Part shown: positions 40,752 to 49,868 of the stretch, one piece after another
Numbering within the stretch: the stretch's first letter is position 1
Layout: every line of letters starts with the position of its first letter
Position numbers and translations under genes: made by a program
The notes under the pieces: generated by a model
The model's input: only the letters and a program-made list of their open reading frames with translations
What the model was told of the DNA's origin: nothing
Database searches by the model: none
Assembly: GCF_039614845.1 (NCBI RefSeq)
Contig: NZ_JBDIML010000001.1
Location: 434,001-498,000, forward strand
Direction: 5' to 3'
DNA from: Ornithinibacillus xuwenensis
Lineage (GTDB): Bacteria > Bacillota > Bacilli > Bacillales > Amphibacillaceae
DNA length: 64,000 nt

Positions 40752-41582
40752 ATGATTTCAGAGTTAAAGAAAGATGATTATTATAAATGCAGCGAATTGT
40801 TAAATAGAAATGGTCAAATAGAAGCGATAGCTGTAATTGAAGGCGTAAATCCTGGGCGTGTTTTCGTTGATAATCTTGATCTCCCTTCATCTGGTTTAAT
40901 CTGGCTAGGGAATAATGATGGTTTTATTTTCATTGGAGATGAAGCAAATGAAGCGTTTAATGGCGAACTAAACAACTTTATTGATTCCGTAATCATACCA
41001 GAAGCTAAAAAAGTTGGATTAAACTGGTTTGAAGGTATTGGCAATCATGAGAAATGGTACAAGATCATCAGTAGTATTTTTAAACACCGTGAATTAGGAA
41101 GCTGGAATCAAAGAGTTTATAAGTTTCTAAAGGAAAACGATGATTGCAAGGATTTACGAGAAATTGAACAAGGGTATAAGGTAGTGAAAATAAGTGAAGC
41201 TCTCTTTTATAACGTAGACAATACAATTCATAATATTGATTTTTTACATGATAAGATATCAGAATTTTGGTCAACACCAGAGGACTTCTTTCATGTTGGA
41301 ATTGGCTATTGTGTCGTTTATCAAAAAGAGATTGTGAGTATTTGTTTTTCTGGTTTTGTAATTGAAAATACCCACTGCATTGATATTGAGACATTACCTA
41401 GACATCAAGGGAAAAAGCTAGCACAAAATATTGCAGAAGCATTTGTACAAGATTGTATAAAAAATAACGATATTGCCTATTGGGATTGCATGGAATCAAA
41501 CAAGCCGTCGATTGCAGTTGCGGAAAAAATAGGTTTCCATCATGTGTTTAATTATGTAGGCTATGATTTTAAGTTGGCGTAA
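40752..41582 (+). CDS. ZmaR-type GNAT acetyltransferase, second copy
   Basis: A 276-residue paralog of the 38998 gene: IEGVNPGRVFVDNLDLPSSG, LIWLGNNDGFIFIGD, then FHVGIGYCVVYQKEIVSICF, CIDIETLPRHQGKKLAQNIA (acetyl-CoA loop R-H-Q-G-K-K) and YWDCMESNKPSIAVAEKIGF. The HQGKK loop is closer to the standard GNAT Q/R-x-x-G-x-G/A than the first copy's. ATG 40752 follows GGGTGAT. Together the two copies suggest resistance to or modification of amine-containing compounds. Confidence 0.8.
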   Translation: MISELKKDDYYKCSELLNRNGQIEAIAVIEGVNPGRVFVDNLDLPSSGLIWLGNNDGFIFIGDEANEAFNGELNNFIDSVIIPEAKKVGLNWFEGIGNHEKWYKIISSIFKHRELGSWNQRVYKFLKENDDCKDLREIEQGYKVVKISEALFYNVDNTIHNIDFLHDKISEFWSTPEDFFHVGIGYCVVYQKEIVSICFSGFVIENTHCIDIETLPRHQGKKLAQNIAEAFVQDCIKNNDIAYWDCMESNKPSIAVAEKIGFHHVFNYVGYDFKLA

Positions 41583-41618
41583 TGTTTTTAAACGAATTTA
41601 ACACTTGTGAGGTGTGTC

Positions 41619-42107
41619 GTGAATATTCAAATGAAATATCATCGTGCATTTGGAGTTTATGGTATATGTATTGAAAATGAAAAGCTATTAGTTATCCATA
41701 AAGGTGGCGGGCCTTATATTAATCGGTATGATCTCCCGGGAGGAAGTTTAGAAGATGGTGAAAGTTTAATAGAGGCGATGAAAAGAGAATTCTTTGAGGA
41801 AACAGGACTTGAAATTATGGTTGAAGACAATATTGGTGTGGTTGATTTTAAGCTTCCGTGGGTCTGGAAGGAGTTTTCGCATGTACACCACATAGCAGTT
41901 TTTTATTCAGTTAAAAGAGTTGGTGGGAAGCTAACGAAGCCCAAACAATTCGATGGACAGGACTCACTAGGTGCCATATGGGTATCTGAAGAAGATATAA
42001 CAAAAGATAATTCATCTCCACTGGTTCTAAAAGCTTTTGAATGGATAAATTCAAGTAATATAGGCATAGATGTGACGACATTTGCGGAATGGAAAGTACA
42101 AGTCTAA
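41619..42107 (+). CDS. Nudix hydrolase
   Basis: A 162-residue Nudix protein. Nudix box GGSLEDGESLIEAMKREF then FEETGLEI (about residues 41-66). A His-rich stretch FSHVHHIAVFYSV lies in the C-terminal half. GTG 41619 follows GAGGTG and is preferred to GTG 41607. Substrate unknown. It ends the enzyme run. Confidence 0.85.
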   Translation: MNIQMKYHRAFGVYGICIENEKLLVIHKGGGPYINRYDLPGGSLEDGESLIEAMKREFFEETGLEIMVEDNIGVVDFKLPWVWKEFSHVHHIAVFYSVKRVGGKLTKPKQFDGQDSLGAIWVSEEDITKDNSSPLVLKAFEWINSSNIGIDVTTFAEWKVQV

Positions 42108-42201
42108 CTGACATGTAGTAGGTCTCAAAAAAACTGGAAATTACCTTCATAAGTTAGGGGAATGCTTCAAATAAAGTTGTAGAGAACACAATAAGTTATA
42201 A

Positions 42202-42232
42202 AAAGCTCAGATTATTTCTGAGCTTTACTTTA
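42202..42232. terminator. Bidirectional terminator
   Basis: AAAGCTCAG (42202-42210) and CTGAGCTTT (42218-42226) around ATTATTT. It separates the rightward Nudix gene from the leftward reductase. Confidence 0.85.
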
Positions 42233-42251
42233 TAGACCGTTAAAAATTCTG

Positions 42252-43163
42252 TTATCGGTGATGCTGGTACTTCGATGGCTTGGTAATAGCCTTTAACTCC
42301 TGATAAATTTCTTCATCCAAGCTAATATCTGTATTAAAGCTAGTGTTCTCTTTTACTTGTTCAATCGAACTTGCACCAAAAACAGCACTTGCAATAGCTG
42401 GATGCGTGATGACATATTGAATCGCTAATTCATTTAGTGAACTATTATAGTTGGATAGGTTATGTATGGCATTTCTTAACTCCTCATACGAGTATTCTAA
42501 GTAGCCATGTTGTCCTTTTCTTTCTAACTGTTTCAATGTTTGATTACTTAACATACCCTTCGCCAACGGACCGCGTGCCAATACGCTGATCTGATTCTGA
42601 TGTAAAAAATCTAACGTTTCTTCTTCTGGCCTGCGATCAAACAAGCTATATTGAGTCATAACAGCATCAATAGATGATTTCGCCACGTACTCACGAATTA
42701 CATTAGGGCGAATAGAGGAGATACCGTATGTTCGGATAACGCCTTCTTTCTTAAGCTCTTCAAATGCTTCGATTGTTTCTTCAATCGGGTCTTCGAGGGT
42801 ACCTCCATGTAGCATGTATAGATCGATATAATCCGTTTTTAAACGACGTAAACTTTCCTTAACACCTGCTTGGATGTAAGTCTTGGAAGGATCCCAGTAC
42901 CAGTCCTTTGATTGCGCATTGAAATGATTCCCGACTTTCGTTGTAACTACAATTTTATCTCGTCTATCTTTAATTGCCTCACCAACAATTTCTTCATTAA
43001 ATCCAAAATCGTATAAATCAGCTGTATCTAGGTGGTTTATCCCCATTTCTAAAGCAAAATCAATAATATTCTTCGCATTTTGTTTGTCCGTTCCAAGTGA
43101 CATACAGCCAAGAGTAAGCGCAGACACTTCAATTGTTGATTTTCCTATCATATTCTTTTTCAT
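42252..43163 (-). CDS. Aldo/keto reductase
   Basis: A 303-residue NADPH-dependent reductase. The catalytic tetrad is visible: Asp in HLDTADLYDFG with Tyr just after, Lys in VVTTKVGNHF and His in YMLHGG. The Rossmann-free TIM barrel ends with the cofactor part VFGASSIEQVKENTSF. GGAGG precedes ATG on the minus strand. It belongs to the YqkF-like subgroup, a gene that lies near nudF in Bacillus subtilis. It marks the start of the conserved block. Substrate unknown. Confidence 0.9.
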   Translation of the reverse strand: MKKNMIGKSTIEVSALTLGCMSLGTDKQNAKNIIDFALEMGINHLDTADLYDFGFNEEIVGEAIKDRRDKIVVTTKVGNHFNAQSKDWYWDPSKTYIQAGVKESLRRLKTDYIDLYMLHGGTLEDPIEETIEAFEELKKEGVIRTYGISSIRPNVIREYVAKSSIDAVMTQYSLFDRRPEEETLDFLHQNQISVLARGPLAKGMLSNQTLKQLERKGQHGYLEYSYEELRNAIHNLSNYNSSLNELAIQYVITHPAIASAVFGASSIEQVKENTSFNTDISLDEEIYQELKAITKPSKYQHHR

Positions 43164-43295
43164 ATTAAAAACCTCCTAGTTAAATTCTAGTGGAAACCAA
43201 TCCTGTATGACAAATAAGATGCAATATGTTTTGAAATTAACTTGTCTAGACGGTTATGCTACAATAAAAACATTACGATTTAAAGGATGACGGTA

Positions 43296-43841
43296 ATGAA
43301 AAAGTTTGAGGAAAAAACGCTAAAATCTGAAACAATTTTTGAAGGGAAGATAGTGAAACTACAGGTCGACGATGTACGTTTACCAAACGGAAAAACATCT
43401 AAGCGGGAGCTGATTAAACATCCAGGGGCAGTAGCAATTATACCAATTACCAAGGACAATAAGATAATTTTCGTTGAACAATATCGGAAGCCATTAGAAA
43501 AATCAATTATTGAAATACCAGCGGGTAAGCTAGAGCCCGGTGAAGACCCGGAAAGAACTGCAATCCGTGAGCTTGAGGAGGAAACAGGCTATACAACAAG
43601 TAAGTTAACGAAGGTAGCTTCCTTTTACACCTCACCTGGTTTTGCCGATGAATTAATGCATATCTACATAACTAGTGATTTGGAAAAGCTTGAGCAGCCC
43701 CCTGCACAAGATGAGGATGAGTTTGTGGAGCTTATTGAATTATCTTTAGATGAAGCTAAGCGTTTTGTTGAAGCGGAACGTATTCATGATGCTAAAACTA
43801 ATTTTGCAGTTTTATATCTTGAAACGCAGGAGTTGTTATAG
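43296..43841 (+). CDS. nudF: ADP-ribose pyrophosphatase
   Basis: A 181-residue Nudix enzyme that hydrolyses ADP-ribose to AMP and ribose 5-phosphate. Nudix box GKLEPGEDPERTAIRELEEETG (in parts, about 75-97). YRKPLEKSIIEIPAGK and FYTSPGFADELMHIY are diagnostic of NudF. ATG 43296 is chosen with GGATG 7 nt before it. Gene order with the EndoQ-like gene, spoIIM and fur matches Bacillus subtilis. The next gene begins 1 nt after the stop. Confidence 0.92.
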   Translation: MKKFEEKTLKSETIFEGKIVKLQVDDVRLPNGKTSKRELIKHPGAVAIIPITKDNKIIFVEQYRKPLEKSIIEIPAGKLEPGEDPERTAIRELEEETGYTTSKLTKVASFYTSPGFADELMHIYITSDLEKLEQPPAQDEDEFVELIELSLDEAKRFVEAERIHDAKTNFAVLYLETQELL

Positions 43842-43842
43842 A

Positions 43843-45012
43843 ATGTTGAGGTCATATTTCGCCGACATGCATATCCACATTGGAAAGGATATCTTTGATA
43901 AGCCGGTTAAGATAACAGCTTCTAAAAGCCTAACCATAACGAATATTTTAAAAGAGTCTAGTCGAAATAAGGGGATAAATTTAATCGGAGTTATTGATTG
44001 TCAATCACCAGCTGTGCAACTTGAATTGCAGCAGCTGATTGAGAAGGGGGAAGCTTATGAACTGGGTGATGGAGGCATCCGATTTGAAGAGGTAACCTTA
44101 CTATTAGGGTCTGAAATTGAGGTTTATGACGAAAACTGCCAGGGTCCAATTCATGTGCTTTGTTTCCTTCCGGGCTTAAAAGAAATGGCGTTATTCTCAG
44201 AATGGCTCGTTTCGAAGATGAAGAATATTACCCTTAGTTCACAGCGTTACTACGGGTCAGCAAAGGAACTGCAGTATAAAGTTAAAGAGCTGTCGGGTAT
44301 CTTTATACCTGCTCATGTCTTCACCCCATATAAAAGCTTGTATGGGAAGGGTGTGCATCAGTCATTAACCGAGGTTTTTGATGGAGATCTAATTGATGGA
44401 ATTGAACTTGGATTGAGCTCGGATACATTAATGGCTGATCAAATTAGCGAGCTACATGCTTATACCTACGTTACGAATTCGGATGCGCACTCTCTTGCGA
44501 AAATAGGGAGAGAGTATCAAGAGATATTAATGGAGGAGCCTTCCTTTAAGGAATTTAATTATGCATTACACAACATAGATGGACGAAAAATTGTCCGAAA
44601 TTATGGTATGAATCCTCAGCTTGGAAAGTATCATCGAACCGTTTGTGATAATTGCTCAGCATATATGAATCCTGCTTCAACAGAATGTGAGCAATGCAAA
44701 TCTCATAAAGTTGTAAAAGGGGTAGCGGATCGAATCGAAGAGCTTGCGGATAATCAGCAACTATTAAATAATCGTCCACCATATTTGTATCAAGTTCCAT
44801 TAGAATATTTACCAAAATTAGGTCCAAAGACATTTAAGAAGTTACTAGATAGCTTTCAAACAGAGATGAATATTATTCATCATGTACCATATGAGAGTCT
44901 AGTCAAAGTAGTACCCGAACCTATCGCAAGGTCTATTATGCAAATGAGAGAAGGAAAACTATCAATCATTGCTGGTGGTGGAGGAAAATACGGTAGTGTA
45001 TCCAGTTCCTAA
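43843..45012 (+). CDS. Endonuclease Q family protein (YqxK-like)
   Basis: A 389-residue PHP-domain nuclease. The N-terminal PHP motif is FADMHIHIG; other metal ligands are in GSEIEVYDE, IPAHVFTP and TNSDAHSLAKIG. A four-cysteine zinc ribbon, CDNCSAYMNPASTECEQC, lies near residue 268, then a helix-hairpin-helix segment LPKLGPKTFKKLLDSF. This domain set is that of EndoQ, which cuts DNA 5' of deaminated bases. ATG 43843 lies 1 nt after the nudF stop, so translation is coupled. A longer overlapping frame from 43750 is rejected. Confidence 0.85.
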   Translation: MLRSYFADMHIHIGKDIFDKPVKITASKSLTITNILKESSRNKGINLIGVIDCQSPAVQLELQQLIEKGEAYELGDGGIRFEEVTLLLGSEIEVYDENCQGPIHVLCFLPGLKEMALFSEWLVSKMKNITLSSQRYYGSAKELQYKVKELSGIFIPAHVFTPYKSLYGKGVHQSLTEVFDGDLIDGIELGLSSDTLMADQISELHAYTYVTNSDAHSLAKIGREYQEILMEEPSFKEFNYALHNIDGRKIVRNYGMNPQLGKYHRTVCDNCSAYMNPASTECEQCKSHKVVKGVADRIEELADNQQLLNNRPPYLYQVPLEYLPKLGPKTFKKLLDSFQTEMNIIHHVPYESLVKVVPEPIARSIMQMREGKLSIIAGGGGKYGSVSSS

Positions 45013-45228
45013 ATAAGAACTTCATTAACAGGAAGTAATGTTCATATCGTCGACCAATATGAGTATCAGTTAAAATTGTCCTTTAACTATACTTGTGTCA
45101 TCTTTTAATAGTTTGTAGGCAATTTATGTTGATTTCGGCATTATGAAAAAAAGATAGATTTGGTTGGTATTTTTCTATGGGATTCTTCATAACGTTTAAT
45201 ATAGTGCAGTAGTGAATGGAGGATTCCA

Positions 45229-45885
45229 ATGAATAAACATAGAATGCAATTAGTAGAGCACATACGGGAACATGCGACCATTTATATCTTTATGATTATT
45301 TTATTTTTAACTGGTATTATCTTCGGTGCAATTGTAGTTAACAGTATGGGTTTTGCACAAAAACAAGATTTGTTCTTCTATCTTGAAAAGTTTTTTGGAC
45401 ATATATCGGAGGATAACGCGAGCTCGATAGAGAAAAAAGATGTTTTAAAGGATAGTTTTTTCTATCATGCTAGATATTTATTTCTATTATTTATTTTAGG
45501 TTTATCTGTAATAGGTCTTCCAGTTGTTTGGGTGTTGATATTTTTAAAAGGCTTAGTAGTGGGCTTCTCCGTTGGTTTTATTGTGAATCAATTCCAAGTC
45601 AAAGGATTTTTATTAGCAACGTTGTCAATTGCGCCGCAAAATGTAATAGTTATACCAATTTATATTATTGCTGGAAGTTTATCGATGATTTTCTCATTGG
45701 GATTATTAAATAAATTATTCTCAAGTAAGGTCACGATGGCACAACCTATTATGAGTCCGTTTGTGAAATATATTTCGGTGTTTTCATTATTATTAGTACT
45801 ATCATTTATCCCTTCCCTCATAGAGGCATATGTAGCGAATGAAGCAATGGTATCGTACATTAAATCACTGTATTCAGGCAGGTAA
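45229..45885 (+). CDS. spoIIM: Stage II sporulation protein M
   Basis: A 218-residue integral membrane protein needed for septal peptidoglycan removal and engulfment during sporulation, with SpoIIP and SpoIID. Five hydrophobic segments are visible, including FLKGLVVGFSVGFIVNQFQV and LATLSIAPQNVIVIPIYI, which are conserved in the family. ATG has GGAGG upstream. In Bacillus subtilis the same gene also precedes fur. Confidence 0.9.
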   Translation: MNKHRMQLVEHIREHATIYIFMIILFLTGIIFGAIVVNSMGFAQKQDLFFYLEKFFGHISEDNASSIEKKDVLKDSFFYHARYLFLLFILGLSVIGLPVVWVLIFLKGLVVGFSVGFIVNQFQVKGFLLATLSIAPQNVIVIPIYIIAGSLSMIFSLGLLNKLFSSKVTMAQPIMSPFVKYISVFSLLLVLSFIPSLIEAYVANEAMVSYIKSLYSGR

Positions 45886-45921
45886 GTAAATAGAGAAATC
45901 TTGCTTTTGCGCATTTATGCT

Positions 45922-45950
45922 TTGACACTCTAATTCTCTGTGCATATAAT
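45922..45950 (+). promoter_or_regulatory. Consensus sigma-A promoter of fur
   Basis: TTGACA (45922-45927), 17-nt spacer, TATAAT (45945-45950): both hexamers perfect. The fur start codon is 30 nt downstream. Confidence 0.85.
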
Positions 45951-45979
45951 AAAGATGGGATATGAGGGAGGAGATCGCC

Positions 45980-46438
45980 ATGGAACATCGAATCGATCAG
46001 ATTAAGAAGCAGCTTCATGCGCATAGCTATAAGTTAACACCACAGAGAGAAGCCACTGTACGTGTATTATTAGAGCGTGAAGCAGATCATCTAAGTGCAG
46101 AGGACATATATTTGTTGGTAAAAGAAAAAGCACCTGAGATTGGTCTAGCTACTGTTTACCGTACACTAGAATTACTATCTGAGCTAAAAATTATCGATAA
46201 AATCAATTTTGGCGATGGCGTCTCCAGGTATGATTTACGTAAAGAAGGAGCCGAACACTTCCATCATCATCTCGTATGTATCGAATGTGGCTCAGTTGAA
46301 GAAATTATGGATGATTTATTAGGAGAAGTTGAAAAAGTAGTGGAAAGCGAATGGGGCTTTCAAGTCCAGGATCATCGCTTAACCTTCCACGGGTTGTGTA
46401 AGGCTTGTCAAAAAGCTGCGGTGGAAACTACATCATAA
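45980..46438 (+). CDS. fur: Ferric uptake regulator
   Basis: A 152-residue iron-sensing repressor. The winged helix is YKLTPQREATVRVLLEREADHLSAEDIYLLV (in parts) with recognition helix GLATVYRTLELL. The metal-site sequence is HFHHHLVCIECG with the CxxC pair and later CKAC near the C-terminus. ATG 45980 follows GGGAGGAG. It has a consensus promoter and its own terminator. Fur represses siderophore and iron-uptake genes. Confidence 0.93.
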   Translation: MEHRIDQIKKQLHAHSYKLTPQREATVRVLLEREADHLSAEDIYLLVKEKAPEIGLATVYRTLELLSELKIIDKINFGDGVSRYDLRKEGAEHFHHHLVCIECGSVEEIMDDLLGEVEKVVESEWGFQVQDHRLTFHGLCKACQKAAVETTS

Positions 46439-46443
46439 TACAA

Positions 46444-46475
46444 AATGCCTTTTCAGCCTGAGAAGGCATTATTTA
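46444..46475 (+). terminator. Terminator of fur
   Basis: AATGCCTT (46444-46451) and AAGGCATT (46463-46470) form an 8-bp stem followed by ATTTATT. Confidence 0.75.
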
Positions 46476-46637
46476 TTATCAGGTAGAAATTGCATGTAAA
46501 GTAATACAGTTTTCGTGTAGAATGAGTATAAGGTAACTTTCTTTGAATTATTGGACTAGTTTTCTATAAGGATGTATAAAGTGTATCTTTTTTGGCATAT
46601 CTTTTAGTATGAGAAATTATTAAAGGGGATATGCCAT

Positions 46638-46844
46638 ATGAAAAAAATGGTATGGGACACTATTAAGGTATTTGTTATTTTCATAGCTTGCACTTTTTTA
46701 TTTTATTTCGGAATACAAGTTATGCATTCAGAATATGAACAATTCCATCGCTACGATACACCTGAAGGTCCATCTGTTAAAGTGTTTAACAATGAAGAGG
46801 ATTTCATGGATCGCTTAAATATATTTTTTCGATTAGGGGAGTAG
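46638..46844 (+). CDS. yqzK: DUF4227 small membrane protein YqzK
   Basis: A 68-residue protein with one membrane helix (about 10-29) and a hydrophilic tail containing YEQFHRYDTPEGPSVKVF, the DUF4227 signature. It sits between fur and xerD as in Bacillus subtilis. Function unknown. The xerD gene begins 4 nt after its stop. Confidence 0.85.
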   Translation: MKKMVWDTIKVFVIFIACTFLFYFGIQVMHSEYEQFHRYDTPEGPSVKVFNNEEDFMDRLNIFFRLGE

Positions 46845-46848
46845 TAGA

Positions 46849-47736
46849 ATGCTAAACCATGCTTATCATGATTTCTTTCATTATCTACAAGTTGAACGGG
46901 GATTGTCAGATAATACATTAACATCGTATAAGCGAGATTTAAAGAACTATACGGATTATGTTGAAGAAAAACATTCATCGTGGAACGAGATTACTAGAGC
47001 AGACATTATTAGTTTCTTATATAAGCTTAGAGATGAAAATAAATCATCTGCTACAATTGCTAGAACAATTTCATCCATTCGTCAATTCCATCATTTTTTA
47101 TTGCGTGAAGAAATCGTGAAGCATGATGCAACATTACATATTGAAACACCAAAGAAAGAACGGAAGCTTCCTGATGTATTATCTATCGAAGAAGTAGACA
47201 AGCTTCTTGAAATCAATGGGAATTCTCCATTGGATATTCGCAATAAAGCAATGTTAGAATTAATCTATGCGACTGGTCTTCGTGTAAGTGAGTTAATCGC
47301 TCTAAAGCTAAATGATCTCCATTTAACAATGGGTTTTTTGCGTTGTTTTGGAAAGGGTGCTAAAGAACGGATTGTACCACTTGGGGATGTCGCACAGAAA
47401 GCGGTAGAGAATTATTTACAGTATTGTCGACCAACTCTCTTAAAAAAACAGCGGGATGAAAATGTGCTCTTTTTAAATCAGCATGGAAGACCAATGACTA
47501 GACAAGGCTTTTGGAAGATACTTAAAAAACTAGCCAAAGATGCAATGATTACAAAAGATATTACGCCGCATACATTAAGGCATTCCTTTGCTACACATCT
47601 GTTAGAAAATGGAGCAGATTTAAGAGCGGTACAAGAGATGCTGGGGCATGCAGATATATCAACTACACAAATCTATACACATGTTACAAAGACTAGATTA
47701 AAAGATATGTACAAATCTTTTCATCCACGTGCATAG
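46849..47736 (+). CDS. xerD: Tyrosine recombinase XerD (RipX)
   Basis: A 295-residue recombinase that, with CodV/XerC, resolves chromosome dimers at dif. The N-terminal SAM-like domain is FFHYLQVERGLSDNTLTSYK. Catalytic residues are visible: Arg in TGLRVSELIAL, Lys in CFGKGAKER, HTLRHSFATHLL (H-x-x-R), LGHADISTTQ and Tyr in IYTHV. Core location and full length mark it as the housekeeping enzyme, not an integrase of a mobile element. Confidence 0.93.
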   Translation: MLNHAYHDFFHYLQVERGLSDNTLTSYKRDLKNYTDYVEEKHSSWNEITRADIISFLYKLRDENKSSATIARTISSIRQFHHFLLREEIVKHDATLHIETPKKERKLPDVLSIEEVDKLLEINGNSPLDIRNKAMLELIYATGLRVSELIALKLNDLHLTMGFLRCFGKGAKERIVPLGDVAQKAVENYLQYCRPTLLKKQRDENVLFLNQHGRPMTRQGFWKILKKLAKDAMITKDITPHTLRHSFATHLLENGADLRAVQEMLGHADISTTQIYTHVTKTRLKDMYKSFHPRA

Positions 47737-47833
47737 GTTTTCTTTTTTCTTTAAGTTGTCTGACATCCTACAACACTTCTAGCGCATCATAGAATTATAA
47801 AAATATGGCAATATAATACAGGGAGGTAATAAT

Positions 47834-49012
47834 ATGAGTAAATATAATCGTGTGTTTATCATTGTTTTGGATTCTGTTGGTATCGGCGAAGCTCCTGACG
47901 CGGAAAAATTTAATGATCTAGGTGCAGATACATTGGGACATATTGCAGAACATATGAAAGGCTTACATATGCCTAATATGGCTGAGCTTGGTTTAAGTAA
48001 TATTCGTGAAATACAAGGAGTTCAAAAGGCTGCAAACCCAAAAGCTCATTTTACAAAAATGCAAGAAGCGTCCAATGGTAAAGATACAATGACTGGCCAT
48101 TGGGAGATTATGGGACTTCACATCGAACAACCATTTCAGACCTTTCCAGATGGGTTTCCGGATGAGTTGATTCAAGAGTTAGAAAGTAGAACTGGGAGAA
48201 AAGTGATTGGAAATAAACCAGCTTCAGGTACTGCTATATTAGATGAATTAGGACAGGAGCATATGGAAACAGGTGCTTTAATTGTTTATACATCTGCAGA
48301 TTCTGTTCTACAAATTGCCGCTCATGAAAATGTTATTTCTATTGAAGAACAATATCGTATATGTGAAATCGCAAGAGAACTTACATTAGATGAAAAATAC
48401 ATGGTAGGTAGAGTGATAGCGCGACCATTTATTGGGCAGCCGGGTGCTTTTGAAAGAACGTCTAATCGACATGATTATGCTTTAAAGCCTTTTGGTAAAA
48501 CAGTAATGAATACATTAAAGGATGAAAACTATGATGTCCTTGCAATCGGAAAAATTTCTGATATTTATGATGGTGAAGGTGTAACTAAATCTATCCGCAC
48601 GAAAGACAATGAGGATGGGATGACGAAGCTCGTGGAGTCCATGGATATGGAATTCAATGGTATTAGCTTCTTAAACCTAGTTGATTTTGATGCAAAATAC
48701 GGACATAGACGAGATCCACAAGGATATGGAGAAGCACTCGAAGCATTTGATAAGAGACTTCCCGAAGTGTTAGCAAAATTGAGACAAGACGATTTACTGA
48801 TTATTACAGCTGACCATGGTAACGACCCAGTACATCATGGTACAGATCATACACGTGAATATGTACCTTTACTTGTACACCATAAGGGAATTGAAGTAGG
48901 AAAAGAATTACCATTGCGACAAACATTTGCTGATATAGGTGCAACAGTTGCAGACAACTTTAATGTAGAATTACCTGAAAATGGTAAGAGCTTTTTACAC
49001 GAAATAGAGTAG
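47834..49012 (+). CDS. deoB: Phosphopentomutase
   Basis: A 392-residue alkaline-phosphatase-superfamily enzyme that interconverts (deoxy)ribose 1- and 5-phosphate. Metal and nucleophile motifs: VLDSVGIGEAPDAEKF near the N-terminus, KDTMTGHWEIMG with the phosphorylated Thr, NLVDFDAKYGHRRD and ITADHGNDPVHHGTDHTRE. GGGAGG precedes ATG. It forms an operon with punA and pdp for nucleoside salvage. Confidence 0.95.
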   Translation: MSKYNRVFIIVLDSVGIGEAPDAEKFNDLGADTLGHIAEHMKGLHMPNMAELGLSNIREIQGVQKAANPKAHFTKMQEASNGKDTMTGHWEIMGLHIEQPFQTFPDGFPDELIQELESRTGRKVIGNKPASGTAILDELGQEHMETGALIVYTSADSVLQIAAHENVISIEEQYRICEIARELTLDEKYMVGRVIARPFIGQPGAFERTSNRHDYALKPFGKTVMNTLKDENYDVLAIGKISDIYDGEGVTKSIRTKDNEDGMTKLVESMDMEFNGISFLNLVDFDAKYGHRRDPQGYGEALEAFDKRLPEVLAKLRQDDLLIITADHGNDPVHHGTDHTREYVPLLVHHKGIEVGKELPLRQTFADIGATVADNFNVELPENGKSFLHEIE

Positions 49013-49024
49013 GGGGAAAATAAC

Positions 49025-49867
49025 ATGGATTATCAAAAAATTAAAGAAGCTAGCAAGTTTATTGAGAGTAAATTATCGGTTAAGCCTGAATTAGCACTAG
49101 TACTTGGTTCCGGGTTAGGTGTATTAGCTGAGGAGATTGAAGATCCAACAATTATTTCATACAATGAGATACCTTCATTCCCAGAATCTACAGTATCAGG
49201 ACATAAGGGACAGCTTGTTGTTGGTACATTGGAAGGTAAAAGAGTTCTTGCGATGCAAGGTCGTTTTCATTTTTATGAAGGGTATACGATGCAACAAGTG
49301 ACCTTCCCAATTCGTGTGATGAAAGAGCTTGGAATAGAGTCATTGATTGTGACAAATGCCGCAGGTGGAATAAATGAATCGTTCCAGCCTGGAAATCTTA
49401 TGGTGTTAACGGACCATATTAATAATATGGGTACGAGTCCATTAATTGGCCCAAATGATGAGCAGTTAGGTGTTCGTTTTCCAGATATGTCTTCTGCTTA
49501 TGACAAGCAGTACATACAGCATGCCGTCGATTGTGCAAAGGAACTTGGTTTAGAGGTGAAATCAGGTGTTTATGTTGGCAACACTGGACCAGCTTACGAA
49601 ACACCAGCCGAGGTTCGTATGCTTCGACAAATGGGTGGAGATGCAGTTGGAATGTCAACTGTTCCTGAAGTAATTGTTGCAAATCATGCACAAATGAAAG
49701 TCTTGGGAATTTCTTGTATTTCCAATATGGCGGCAGGAATATTAGATCAACCTCTAACACACGATGAAGTAATTGAAACTACCGATCAGGTAAAGCAGGA
49801 CTTTTTACAATTTGTTAAAAAGATTATTAGCACATTACCTGTGAAACATGGGGGAGGTGCATTATAA
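49025..49867 (+). CDS. punA: Purine-nucleoside phosphorylase
   Basis: A 280-residue trimeric phosphorylase that splits guanosine and inosine to base and ribose 1-phosphate. Motifs: LVLGSGLGVLAEEI, PESTVSGHKGQLVVG, GRFHFYEGYTMQQVTFPIRV, TNAAGGINESFQPG and NTGPAYETPAEVRMLRQMGGDAVGMSTV (in parts). It begins 12 nt after deoB. Its product feeds the phosphopentomutase encoded upstream. Confidence 0.94.
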   Translation: MDYQKIKEASKFIESKLSVKPELALVLGSGLGVLAEEIEDPTIISYNEIPSFPESTVSGHKGQLVVGTLEGKRVLAMQGRFHFYEGYTMQQVTFPIRVMKELGIESLIVTNAAGGINESFQPGNLMVLTDHINNMGTSPLIGPNDEQLGVRFPDMSSAYDKQYIQHAVDCAKELGLEVKSGVYVGNTGPAYETPAEVRMLRQMGGDAVGMSTVPEVIVANHAQMKVLGISCISNMAAGILDQPLTHDEVIETTDQVKQDFLQFVKKIISTLPVKHGGGAL

Positions 49868-49868
49868 A

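Noticed and set aside
46849..47736. Tyrosine recombinase as the integrase for the cassette-like array
   Set aside because: It is XerD in its conserved core position, next to yqzK and deoB, with full-length housekeeping features.
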